NCBI GenBank assembly: GCA_964591085.1
Contig: CAZPXH010000010.1
Location: forward strand, 28,931 to 92,930
Length of the DNA: 64,000 bases
Source: CAZPXH01 sp964591085
Lineage (GTDB): Bacteria > Spirochaetota > Spirochaetia > DSM-27196 > CAZPXH01
Direction of reading: 5' to 3'
The notes below the pieces were generated by a model, which was given only the letters and a program-made list of their open reading frames with translations, was not told where the DNA came from and did no database searches. Below are positions 50,147 through 57,662 of this stretch, piece after piece. Position numbers and translations under genes: made by a program. Numbering within the stretch: position 1 is the first letter of the stretch; the number at the start of each line of letters is the position of its first letter.

Positions 50147-50731
50147 CTAGATGTACCAGTTCAGGTGGATGCTGGGGATGAGCCCGGCGCGGATGCGTGC
50201 AACGGCATCGTCCCGGGTTGAGTCGGCGCCCAGGGCCTCCAGGGTGTTCACCAGAGACGCAAAGCTCGGGAACAGCGTCATTCCGGAGACGCCAACGCCA
50301 AGGCTGCGGTTGAACTGCCATGCCGCACCAAGCCGGAGGTTGGCACCAAAGTCAGCGTCAAAGTCCAGCCGATCCTCATCCTGGCGATAAAGATACAGGC
50401 TGTTCACGCCGATGGTTCCCGTCAGCCGCAGGCTGGCGATGTCCAGGCGGAATCCCGCACCAAAAACATTGATGTAGCCGGGGCGGTAGAACGTGGTGAG
50501 ATCTTCCATGATCCCCGGTCCTGCCACGATTGCGTCCCAGGATCCGTACAGAATTCCAAAGAACTTCCGTGCCACGTGGAACCCAGGCATGGCCTCCACG
50601 GTGTCTTCGCCCTCAAAGGTCTGTGTCTGCAGCGGAGTAACGGAGATGCCGAGCTCAAGCTCGTTGGCAAACGCCGTACCGGCTGACAGGACGAACAGAA
50701 CGAGGAGGACCAGAGTTACCTTTCGTCGCAT
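50147..50731 (-). CDS. Outer-membrane beta-barrel-like protein
   Basis: 194 aa. Signal peptide cleaved after AFA (about residue 22). Mature part of alternating beta-strands with aromatic ends (YINVFGAGFRLDIASLRLTG; ADFGANLRLGAAWQFNRS) and terminating LNWYI, a barrel-like C-terminus. About eight strands expected. AAGGAGG stands 6 nt before the ATG. A GGCAGC/GCTGCC hairpin can form in the leader, and TATACT (about 50803-50808, minus strand) is a likely -10. Transcribed with the lipoprotein downstream. Confidence 0.72.
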   Translation of the reverse strand: MRRKVTLVLLVLFVLSAGTAFANELELGISVTPLQTQTFEGEDTVEAMPGFHVARKFFGILYGSWDAIVAGPGIMEDLTTFYRPGYINVFGAGFRLDIASLRLTGTIGVNSLYLYRQDEDRLDFDADFGANLRLGAAWQFNRSLGVGVSGMTLFPSFASLVNTLEALGADSTRDDAVARIRAGLIPSIHLNWYI

Positions 50732-50930
50732 GCGCGACCTCCTTATTCAGGTTTCCCGGCAGCCGATCAGGCAGCTGCCTACATTCCCTTAATGTACCGC
50801 GAAGTATAGTACTGTTCCGTTGGAAATCCATGATGAGGATCGGAGCACGACCCCTCCGAAGTCCTCGGCGGACCAAACCGGTGACAATCGCGTGGTTCCT
50901 CCCTCATGTGCGCCGAAATTACCGTCTTGC

Positions 50931-51504
50931 GCCTGCGGATGGAGGGGCCGTGCTCCGCTCCCATGGAAGTGCATCAGCGGCGGATGGACCCGAGCTCCGT
51001 TTGGGCCGCCATTGCGTTTCAGCGGGGCGGCGCGCGTAGGCCTGTGGATGGAGGGGCCGTGCTCCGCTCCCAGGGAAGTGCATCAGCTGCGGATGGACCC
51101 GAGCTCCGTTTGGGGCGCCATTGCCTCCCAGCGGGGCGGCGCGCGTAGGCCTGCGGATGGACGGGCCGTGCTCCGCTCCCAGAGAAGCGCATCTGCGGTG
51201 TATGGACTCGAGCTCCGTTTGGGCCGCCGTTGCGTTTCAGCGGGGCTGCGCACCTAGGTCTGCGGATGGAGGGGCCGTGCTCCGCTCCCAGGGAACAGCA
51301 CTAGCGGCGGATGGACTCAAGCTCCNNNNNNNNNNNNNNNNNNNNNNNNNNNNNNNNNNNNNNNNNNNNNNNNNNNNNNNNNNNNNNNNNNNNNNNNNNN
51401 NNNNNNNNNNNNNNNNNNNNNNNNNGGGGCCGTGCTCCGCTCCCAGGGAACAGCACTAGCGGCGGATGGACTCAAGCTCCGTTTGGGCCGCCATTGCGTC
51501 TCAG
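50931..51504. repeat. 109-bp tandem repeat array with assembly gap
   Basis: Units begin at 50931, 51040, 51149 and 51258, exactly 109 bp apart, plus one partial copy after the N block ending at 51504. Each unit contains GCGGATGGA followed by GCTCCG twice (at GGGGCCGTGCTCCG and CCCGAGCTCCG), so the unit itself is built of two diverged half-units. Because 109 is not a multiple of 3, reading frames shift at each copy, and no protein repeat is encoded. A 15/16 match to the inverse complement of the core GGAGGGGCCGTGCTCC lies outside at 50842-50857. The last copy supplies the -35 of the antitoxin promoter. Confidence 0.9.
51326..51425. other. Assembly gap (100 N) inside the tandem repeat
   Basis: Exactly 100 N, the conventional placeholder for a gap of unknown size. 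The copies on either side are almost identical, so the true array is probably longer and was collapsed. Confidence 0.97.
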
Positions 51505-51522
51505 GGCATTATGCCGCATAAT
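51494..51522 (+). promoter_or_regulatory. Antitoxin promoter with overlapping palindromic operator
   Basis: TTGCGT (51494-51499) and CATAAT (51517-51522) are 17 bp apart, with the ATG 6 nt after the -10. ATTATGC-C-GCATAAT (51508-51522) is a perfect inverted repeat covering the -10, the expected site for autorepression by the ribbon-helix-helix antitoxin. The -35 lies inside the last 109-bp repeat. Confidence 0.6.
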
Positions 51523-51528
51523 TGTGGT

Positions 51529-51807
51529 ATGAGGTCTGTAAAGCAACGTACGAGTTTTGCGCTGGATGAAGCTACCGTGGAGCGGCTTCATGCGCTCGCG
51601 AGGCGTTGGGGTGTTTCACAGGCAGAAGTGGTTCGCCGGGCGGTGAGGGAAGCAGCGGAACGGGTGGAGGAACGCGAAGGCTCCGTTGCCGAGCGTCTGC
51701 AACGGTACCGGGCCGAACGCCGAGTCCTGGAACGCGATGCCGACCGATATCTGCAGCAGATCCAGGCGGATCGGTCGGACTGGTTTGAACGGAATGATTC
51801 TGCTTGA
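51529..51807 (+). CDS. CopG/RHH-type antitoxin of a VapBC-like pair
   Basis: 92 aa. An N-terminal ribbon-helix-helix DNA-binding domain (RTSFALDEATVERLHALARR, then GVSQAEVVRRAVREA) is followed by a charged helical tail (RYRAERRVLERDADRYLQQI) that would bind the toxin. ATG 51529 is used; the upstream in-frame extension runs back into the repeat array. The toxin gene overlaps its 3' end by 14 nt. It probably represses its own promoter through the palindrome at 51508-51522. Confidence 0.82.
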   Translation: MRSVKQRTSFALDEATVERLHALARRWGVSQAEVVRRAVREAAERVEEREGSVAERLQRYRAERRVLERDADRYLQQIQADRSDWFERNDSA

Positions 51808-52168
51808 TACCAACTACCTGATTCGGGTTCTTGTGGCTGAGACCGCAGAAGCCGATCAGCTGGAGGTCTGGCTCGCCAGGGGAACGGAGTTCTGCACTTC
51901 GGCTATCTCCTGGTACGAGTTCCTGTCCGGTCCCGTAGACGCAGAGGGCGTAGACATTATCCGCTCCCTGGTTTCTGGCCGAATTCTCCCCTTCACCCCT
52001 GCTGTTGCCGCTGAGGCCGCACGCCTGTTCAATGCCGTTGGCCGGGCGAGGCGCTACCGAGTGGACGCGATGATTGCCGCTACAGCAATAATCGCCAATG
52101 CGTCAGTTGTCAGCGCAAACATCGCCGATTTCCGGCTGTTTGCGGATTACGGCTTGTCCATCGCCTGA
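51794..52168 (+). CDS. vapC: PIN-domain toxin (VapC family)
   Basis: 124-aa PIN-domain ribonuclease. Acidic active-site residues: Asp5 (LLDTNYLI), Glu42 (SWYEFLSG), Asp91 (RVDAMIAATAI) and Asp112 (NIADF). VapC toxins cleave tRNA or rRNA when their antitoxin is lost. ATG 51794 lies inside the antitoxin gene (14-nt overlap), giving translational coupling. Its place beside a repeat array with an assembly gap points to an accessory island. Confidence 0.9.
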   Translation: MILLDTNYLIRVLVAETAEADQLEVWLARGTEFCTSAISWYEFLSGPVDAEGVDIIRSLVSGRILPFTPAVAAEAARLFNAVGRARRYRVDAMIAATAIIANASVVSANIADFRLFADYGLSIA

Positions 52169-52183
52169 GCTAAGCCCGCAGTC

Positions 52184-52681
52184 CTAGTGTGGGAGCCTTG
52201 GCCTGAGGTGCCCGTATGCCAGGACGCCGCCCATTGCGCTGACAATGGCTATGGCGATTGGCCAGTAACCCGCGCCGAGGATTGCGTAGAGTGGGCCCGG
52301 GCAGGCGCCGGTAAGCGCCCAGCCAAAGCCAAAGGTGAGGCCGCCGAGCAGGTTGGCACGAGGCTGCCAGTCATTGGCCGGGATATCGATCTTCTCGCCA
52401 GTGATTGCCTTTGCCCCCGTGAGCCGAACAATCAGGACGGAGATCAGGCCAACCGCTATCGCGGAACCGATGATTCCGTACATGTGGAAGCTCTGGAAGT
52501 GAAACATTTCCTGTATCCGGTACCAGGAGACAACTTCCGCCTTTACCAGCACCACACCAAAGTAGACGCCGAGGGCCAGATACTTGAGGAAGGCACCGAT
52601 GCCCGGTCGCTCTCCCGCATCTGCCACCTGCTCGCCACCAACTGCCGCAATGCCCCGCATGGAATTGTGTTCGCTTGCCAT
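52184..52681 (-). CDS. YeeE/YedE (DUF395) family sulfur-transport half, second gene
   Basis: 165 aa with about four hydrophobic segments. The signature GGLTFGFGWALTGACPGPLYAILGAG contains the conserved Cys used for thiosulfate relay in YeeE/TsuA-type transporters. A hydrophilic N-terminus of about 30 residues precedes the first helix. It would pair with the adjacent half-transporter to make a full YeeE-like channel. Just downstream of it, across 15 nt, ends the rightward vapC gene. Confidence 0.84.
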   Translation of the reverse strand: MASEHNSMRGIAAVGGEQVADAGERPGIGAFLKYLALGVYFGVVLVKAEVVSWYRIQEMFHFQSFHMYGIIGSAIAVGLISVLIVRLTGAKAITGEKIDIPANDWQPRANLLGGLTFGFGWALTGACPGPLYAILGAGYWPIAIAIVSAMGGVLAYGHLRPRLPH

Positions 52682-52697
52682 CTTGCTGTCCTCCGGC

Positions 52698-53261
52698 CTA
52701 CAGGCCCATTACCAGGGGCACGACAAAGTTGGAGACCAGCGCGCCACCGCCAAAGAACCCAAAGGTAGCGAGCATGGACGCGGGCGAAAGCTGGGAGATC
52801 CCCATGATGGCGTGCCCGGATGTGCAGCCCCCGCCCCAGCGGGTGCCGAATCCAACAAGGAAACCACCACCAATCAGCGAGATCAGGGCCGGCGCGCTGA
52901 GCGCACCCTGCACGCCAAAGATCTCTGCCGGCTGCAGGGACTGCGGGGCCGCCACGCCCCAGGAAGCAAACAGCTCAAGCGCCGCCGGGCTCACGGAAGG
53001 CGCGCGGTTGCCACCAAGGAAGAGCACTGCCAGCGCAGCCCCCAGTACCACACCCAGGGCAAGGGTCATGTTCCAGCGATACTGCTTCCAGTCGTAGCGA
53101 AAGTATTCCGCACGGGGCCGGAAGACCGCAGCGCAGGCGTGACGGAGCGTGGAAGAGATACCAAAGCGTCGATTGCCGCCAAACAGCAGCAAGGGAACCA
53201 TCAAGCCAAGCAGTGGCCCGGACACGTACCAGGGCCAGGGACCCGTGATTGTTTCCCACAT
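52698..53261 (-). CDS. YeeE/YedE (DUF395) family sulfur-transport half, first gene
   Basis: 187 aa from ATG 53261, chosen because AGGAGG lies 7 nt upstream. Five or so hydrophobic helices; the conserved Cys motif is GFGTRWGGGCTSGHAIMGIS. Such split YeeE proteins import thiosulfate or related sulfur compounds. 16 nt before the second half-gene. The sulfur link is shared with the CstB-like gene about 9 kb away, but that is a separate transcription unit. An AT-rich stretch at about 53300-53335 probably holds the promoter. Confidence 0.85.
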   Translation of the reverse strand: MWETITGPWPWYVSGPLLGLMVPLLLFGGNRRFGISSTLRHACAAVFRPRAEYFRYDWKQYRWNMTLALGVVLGAALAVLFLGGNRAPSVSPAALELFASWGVAAPQSLQPAEIFGVQGALSAPALISLIGGGFLVGFGTRWGGGCTSGHAIMGISQLSPASMLATFGFFGGGALVSNFVVPLVMGL

Positions 53262-53370
53262 CAGTAAACCTCCTGCGGGCCGGCTCGCCCGTGCTGTCAA
53301 AGCTAATAAACTAACGCGGGTATATCAAGATTCCAACGGGTGTTGCTGCCTCCGGCCGTCACGTGAGGGT

Positions 53371-55086
53371 TCAGTCCAGGCCCGCGAGGAAATCCCGAAC
53401 CAGACTCCGTACAGCCTTCGCATCCGGAAGGGTGCAGGCTTCCTCAGCGAGGTCCGCGCAGCGGGTCTCCGGAAGGTGGCGAATCCGGTCTTTTGCATCC
53501 GGAATCCGGGACGGGGACATGCTGTATTCCTGCAGACCCATACCCAGTAGCAGCGGGATTGCAAGGGGGTCTCCCGCCATCTCGCCGCACATTCCCACCC
53601 ACTTGCCCGCATCCCGGCCAGCGCGGATCACACCCCGGATGAGGCGGAGCACCGCCGGGTTACAGTAGTCGGCGAGCTCGGCAATCTGCTCGTTGGTGCG
53701 GTCCACGGCGAGCGTGTACTGGGTCAGATCGTTGGTTCCAATTGAAAAGAAGTCCACGTGCGGGGCAAAGAGGTCCGCGGCCACCGCGGTAGCGGGAATC
53801 TCCACCATGATTCCCACTTCCAGCTCCGCATTGTAGTCCACTCCCTCAGATTTCAGCGCAGATGCCGACTCTGCCAGCGCGTCCTTTGCTCGGAGCAGTT
53901 CCGGAAGGCTCGCAATCATTGGAAACATGATGCGGTAGGGCGCCTCGGCGGCGGCACGAAGGATGGCCCGAAGTTGGGGGAAAAGCAGCTTCTCCGGATG
54001 CGCAAAGGCCAGCCGGATCGCTCGCTGTCCCAGAAAGGGGTTCTGCTCCGCGGGAAGTTCCACAGACGGAAGCCGCTTGTCACCGCCAACGTCCAGGGTG
54101 CGTATAACAATCGGCCGCCCGCCCATCGCCTTGCCAATATCCCGATACGCCTGCAGCTGCTCTTCCTCGCTTGGAAGTCTCGGCCGGTCCAGGAACAGGA
54201 ATTCGGTGCGGAGCAGGCCCACGCCGTCGGCGCCATTAGCCACCGCCTGCCGTGCATCGTTGACCGTCCCGATGTTGGCGGCGATTTCTAACTCCTCCCC
54301 GGCTTCCGTGTGCACCCGCTCGAATGCCCGCGCGAGCAGTCGTTCCCGCCGGGACGCGTAGTCCGCCTGCCGAGCCTTGGCATCCACAAGCAGCGCATCC
54401 TCCGGATCCAGCATCAGCTCACCCTCAAGCGCGTCTACAATGGCCGTACCACTGGCATGCGGAACTGGCCCGAGCCCAACGAGCGCAGGGATTCCCATCC
54501 CGCGCGCGAGAATCGCCGTGTGCGAGGTAGCGCTTCCAGCCTCTGTCACAAGCGCCAGGGCCAGCTCCGCGCTCAGGCTCGCGGTGTCACTGGGTGTGAG
54601 ATCGGGCGCAATAATCACGGATGGCTCGCGGAGGGCTGCAAGCGGATCCTCAGTTATGCCGGAAAGGTGGCGCAGCATTCGGGTGGCCAGGTCCTGCACA
54701 TCAGTTGCTCGCTGGGCAAAGTACTCGTCTTCAATCTCGCCGAATTCTTCAGCCAGATCCCGCGCCACGCCCTCTACGGCCGCCTCCGCGTTGATTCCCT
54801 CCTCCCGGATGCGCTCCGGAATCGCCTCGCCAAAGGAGGGATCCTCCAGGAATTCGCGCTGGATCTCGAAGATCTCGGCGTCCTGAGCACGGTCCGACTC
54901 ACCCATGCGGGTTACCAGCTCATCCAGCGCGGAAGCCACCGCGTCCCGCGTTCGGATGAAGCGCTCGGCCTCCGCTTCCACGTCACTCACCGAGCGCCGT
55001 TGAACGCGGAGGCTTGCCGGCTGGTAGCGGAAGACAGGGCCAATCGCGATTCCGTTGCTGGCAACGATGCCGCGTAGTCGTTGCAC
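53371..55086 (-). CDS. ptsI: PTS Enzyme I (phosphoenolpyruvate-protein phosphotransferase)
   Basis: 571 aa, normal for EI. The phospho-His lies in GSATSHTAILARGMG. PEP-binding barrel motifs: RTEFLFLDR, RTLDVGGDK, FFSIGTNDLTQYTLAVDR and the catalytic Cys in VGMCGEMAGDP. It autophosphorylates from PEP and passes the phosphate to HPr. GTG start 2 nt after the ptsH stop. It is the last gene of the leftward glucitol-type PTS cluster, so this EI may be dedicated to it or may be the general one. Confidence 0.95.
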   Translation of the reverse strand: MQRLRGIVASNGIAIGPVFRYQPASLRVQRRSVSDVEAEAERFIRTRDAVASALDELVTRMGESDRAQDAEIFEIQREFLEDPSFGEAIPERIREEGINAEAAVEGVARDLAEEFGEIEDEYFAQRATDVQDLATRMLRHLSGITEDPLAALREPSVIIAPDLTPSDTASLSAELALALVTEAGSATSHTAILARGMGIPALVGLGPVPHASGTAIVDALEGELMLDPEDALLVDAKARQADYASRRERLLARAFERVHTEAGEELEIAANIGTVNDARQAVANGADGVGLLRTEFLFLDRPRLPSEEEQLQAYRDIGKAMGGRPIVIRTLDVGGDKRLPSVELPAEQNPFLGQRAIRLAFAHPEKLLFPQLRAILRAAAEAPYRIMFPMIASLPELLRAKDALAESASALKSEGVDYNAELEVGIMVEIPATAVAADLFAPHVDFFSIGTNDLTQYTLAVDRTNEQIAELADYCNPAVLRLIRGVIRAGRDAGKWVGMCGEMAGDPLAIPLLLGMGLQEYSMSPSRIPDAKDRIRHLPETRCADLAEEACTLPDAKAVRSLVRDFLAGLD

Positions 55087-55088
55087 GG

Positions 55089-55367
55089 CTATCGTTCGTT
55101 CTCCGGCACCTCCGTGAGGAAGGTCCCGAGTGCTTCCGCCGCTTTGTCTTCATCCGACCCGTCAATGCTGAGCTTGATGGTGTGTCCCTGCGCCGCCGCC
55201 ATCTTGATGACCTTCACCAGGCTCTTGGCATCCACCTCGTCTCCGTCCCGCGTGATGTTTCGCACCCGGATGCTGGACTCAAAGCCCTTTGCCAGCTTGG
55301 CAAACTTCGCCGCCGGCCGGGCGTGCAGGCCAACTCCGTGAAGGATGGTGTACTCCTCCGTGATCAT
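55089..55367 (-). CDS. ptsH: PTS phosphocarrier HPr
   Basis: 92 aa. The active-site His15 lies in HGVGLHARPAAKFAKLA. Ser49 (DAKSLVKVIKM) aligns with the regulatory Ser46 phosphorylated by HPr kinase in many bacteria, so dual control is possible. It transfers phosphate from EI to the IIA protein encoded in the same cluster. Its start overlaps the stop of the SAF-domain dehydrogenase by 4 nt (ATGA), and ptsI follows after 2 nt. Confidence 0.95.
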   Translation of the reverse strand: MITEEYTILHGVGLHARPAAKFAKLAKGFESSIRVRNITRDGDEVDAKSLVKVIKMAAAQGHTIKLSIDGSDEDKAAEALGTFLTEVPENER

Positions 55368-56662
55368 CCAGCGATCCTCGCAAGGCGCTGCTCCTGCAGC
55401 TTGCGCAGGTAGTAAATGGTGGTATCGGTTGGGACGTCTACATCAGCGTAGGTCAGCGGGTCGCCGGCCTTCACGTCCCGCTTCATCACGGATCCCGGAG
55501 CCAGACCCAGGGGAAGAAGGCCTTCCGGGCCGGAGACGCTGGTCTTCTCAATCATTCCGTAGACGGTGAAACCGCCCAGGGAATCAATGGTTTCTCCGGC
55601 CTTCAGGTCCTTCTTGGCAAAGGCCACGGTCTCGCAGACTGGCGGGATGTCAGTTGCAATGGTGGTCTGCTCGTAGAACACCGCGCGGGCAATGCTGATT
55701 GGTGTTTCCAGGCTGGTGAGGTGATACGGGCGGTAGAGCGCCCAGTACGGACCGTTGCCCATTCCAAGGTACTGCAGGTCACGGCTGATCTTGGGGTGCT
55801 CGGTGGTGATCACCACAAACACACCCGGTGCAATTCCCAGGCCGTACTCAACCCGCCCAGGCTCTGAAAGCACGCCGCCAGCGGACTTGGGAATGAAGAC
55901 ATCCTGAATGGTCTTGGGCGTGGCCTCCGGTCCGTGCATACCCCTGATGTCCGGGACAAAGCCAACGGCGTTCCCGAAGCTGGTCATCTCCACCATGGTC
56001 TTGGTGCCGTCCACAAAGCTTGCAAGCATCTTGGGGCTCATCTGCTTCTGCTTTGCGCGCTCGGCCAGGTTCTCCGGGTTGCCGGCTCGGTCCAGGGGAT
56101 TGTTCTTGCCCTTGCCCGCGCTGACCACGGTGAAGCCAAGCGATTTGGCAAAATCAAAGAGCTCCATGGTTGCACCGGGCTCGTCGCCGGCGGTCAGCGT
56201 GTACACCACGCCTGCAGCGCTCGCCATTTCCCGCAGAATGAAGCCGACGGTAGCGTCCGTTTCCACATTCATCTGCAGGACGTGCTTGCGGGAAAGGATG
56301 GCATCCAGCGCAACTTTGGCACCGATCTCCGGGATTCCGGTGGCTTCCACCACAATGTCTGCGTCCGGAATTCCCGACAGGATGTCGCTCCGGGTGCTGG
56401 CCACGCGCTTTCCATCTGCAACGGCGTTTGCCGCGGTATCCGGATCATCGGTGATCACCACCTGGGATTCCGGCACTCCCGCGCCGACTATTGCCTGCTT
56501 CGCCCGATCCGGAATGACATCGGCCACCGCAACGGCGTGCATGCCGTTCATGCCTTCCATCTGCGCAATGAGGCCTTCCCCCATCTGCCCGGCGCCAACC
56601 ACCGCAACACGGATGGAATTGCCGGAGCGCTCGTACTCCTGCAGAGCGTTGAAGAGTTCCAT
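55364..56662 (-). CDS. NAD(P)-binding oxidoreductase with C-terminal SAF domain (COG4091-like)
   Basis: 432 aa. N-terminal Rossmann domain (VAVVGAGQMGEGLIAQM, residues 19-35) as in homoserine dehydrogenase-like proteins; middle catalytic part with EATGIPEIGAKVALDAIL and LTAGDEPGATMELFDFAKS. The C-terminal SAF domain (FAKKDLKAGETIDSLGGFTVYG, about 345-375) often gets such proteins misnamed FlgA. Family members act on sugar acids or homoserine-like compounds. Embedded in the PTS operon between IIA and HPr, it is the best candidate for the enzyme that acts on the imported phosphorylated substrate. Exact reaction unknown. Confidence 0.8.
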   Translation of the reverse strand: MELFNALQEYERSGNSIRVAVVGAGQMGEGLIAQMEGMNGMHAVAVADVIPDRAKQAIVGAGVPESQVVITDDPDTAANAVADGKRVASTRSDILSGIPDADIVVEATGIPEIGAKVALDAILSRKHVLQMNVETDATVGFILREMASAAGVVYTLTAGDEPGATMELFDFAKSLGFTVVSAGKGKNNPLDRAGNPENLAERAKQKQMSPKMLASFVDGTKTMVEMTSFGNAVGFVPDIRGMHGPEATPKTIQDVFIPKSAGGVLSEPGRVEYGLGIAPGVFVVITTEHPKISRDLQYLGMGNGPYWALYRPYHLTSLETPISIARAVFYEQTTIATDIPPVCETVAFAKKDLKAGETIDSLGGFTVYGMIEKTSVSGPEGLLPLGLAPGSVMKRDVKAGDPLTYADVDVPTDTTIYYLRKLQEQRLARIAG

Positions 56663-56668
56663 ATCTGC

Positions 56669-57043
56669 CTAACCCTTGTTGTCTGTGATTCGGAGGACAG
56701 ATCCCGGTTTAAGATCCGGGACTGCCTGCTCCGGGAGATTCACGTCGCCCTGCATCTCCGGCTCTTCCAGGCCGTTGAACTTCAGAACGAGGTGCCCGAG
56801 ATTTGCGAGGTTTTCGTTGGCAACATCGCCAACTGCCAGGACCGGAAACGTGTGCAAGTCCAAGTGAACGGTATCACCAACTGCCACATCTGTCGTCTGC
56901 GGGGTGACCCGGTCATGCACCACCGCGTGCTCCTGCAGCTCCTCGGGAGCATTGGTTGCAAAGAACACCAGAACGCCTTCCTCAATAAAGGCGGAAGCGA
57001 ATTCGCCGATTGCGGTGACAGTAGCCGCGTACTTCTCTGCCAT
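56669..57043 (-). CDS. srlB: PTS glucitol/sorbitol-specific IIA component
   Basis: 124 aa, matching the GutB/SrlB family: EEGVLVFFATNAPEELQEHAVVHD, FPVLAVGDVANENLANLGHLVLKFNG and a terminal PDLKPGSVLRI. It accepts phosphate from HPr and passes it to IIB. The family phospho-His is probably the one in AVVHD. ATG 57043 is chosen by homology and by GGGAG about 10 nt upstream; the in-frame extension to 57133 overlaps the IIB gene. 6 nt before the dehydrogenase gene. Confidence 0.9.
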   Translation of the reverse strand: MAEKYAATVTAIGEFASAFIEEGVLVFFATNAPEELQEHAVVHDRVTPQTTDVAVGDTVHLDLHTFPVLAVGDVANENLANLGHLVLKFNGLEEPEMQGDVNLPEQAVPDLKPGSVLRITDNKG

Positions 57044-57129
57044 TCGAGTTTTACTCCCGTTGCCCGTTGAATATGCCCACCATGCGGACGCCGGTGCCTG
57101 TTCCGACACCGACGCGCGCAGCAATGGGG

Positions 57130-57639
57130 TCAATCCTCGATAAGAGTGACGTCTTTTTCGCTGACACCGGAGACAAAGAGTTCTTCGGTGATGAACTTCA
57201 TGAGCGGCCCGGAAGGAGACGCCCCGTGCACGTCAATGGTCAGGACACCCTTCATCGGGTAGACGCCAACGCGTGCAGTACCACCGCAGTCAATGACCGC
57301 AACGGCAATCTCGTGGAACTCCCGCTTGGACTTGAATCCGTCAAAGGGCTCGCCACCTGTAAGGTCGGCGATCTTCTGCGCCACCGGGTGGATTCCGCCG
57401 CCGGTGACAGAGTAGATGATCTTCTTTTCCGCGGTTGGAGCGACAATAAGCGGACCGCCCCATCCCTTGATTCCCCTGGTAACCTTTACCGCCTTGAAAC
57501 CCTCTCCGGGCTTCGGCGCATTGGCGGGCGCCGCAGACGCAGCTGCCGCCTGCTCAGCGTGAGGCTTGGAAGCGGGCTCCTCCCTCTTGGGAGGAGCCTC
57601 GCCAACCAGGGCCTTCTTCAGCTTGTCAAAGAAAGCCAC
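57130..57639 (-). CDS. PTS glucitol/sorbitol-specific IIB (N-terminal SrlE equivalent), free-standing
   Basis: 169 aa. Residues 50-169 match the IIB part of E. coli SrlE: GIKGWGGPLIVAPT, DGFKSKREFHEIAVAVIDCGGT with the phospho-Cys, GVYPMKGVLTIDVHG and SGPLMKFITEELFVSG. Residues 14-48 are an Ala/Pro-rich extension absent from SrlE. In enterobacteria this domain is fused to the IIC' membrane part; here it ends with a stop and the IIC' is a separate upstream gene. AGGAGA precedes the ATG. Confidence 0.88.
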   Translation of the reverse strand: MAFFDKLKKALVGEAPPKREEPASKPHAEQAAAASAAPANAPKPGEGFKAVKVTRGIKGWGGPLIVAPTAEKKIIYSVTGGGIHPVAQKIADLTGGEPFDGFKSKREFHEIAVAVIDCGGTARVGVYPMKGVLTIDVHGASPSGPLMKFITEELFVSGVSEKDVTLIED

Positions 57640-57662
57640 CGTGTTCTCCTAAAGTCCCTGGC

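Noticed and set aside
50820..51459. Rightward open frames through the 109-bp repeats
   Set aside because: The period of 109 shifts the frame at each copy, the translations are unlike in successive units and no ribosome site is seen.
50931..51504. CRISPR array
   Set aside because: The repeats are contiguous 109-bp units with no short-repeat/unique-spacer structure and no cas genes nearby.
50931..51504. Integron attC sites (Treponema denticola has an integron, and TA cassettes are common cargo)
   Set aside because: I could not find the paired GTTRRRY/RYYYAAC core sites, and the units are directly tandem rather than separated by cassettes; no integrase is in the window.
52184..53261. One YeeE gene broken by a frameshift
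   Set aside because: Each half has its own start, its own Cys motif and its own complete set of helices; split YeeE pairs are a known arrangement.
55364..56662. Flagellar FlgA assignment through the SAF domain
   Set aside because: The N-terminal Rossmann oxidoreductase domain, lack of signal peptide and PTS operon context contradict a P-ring chaperone.
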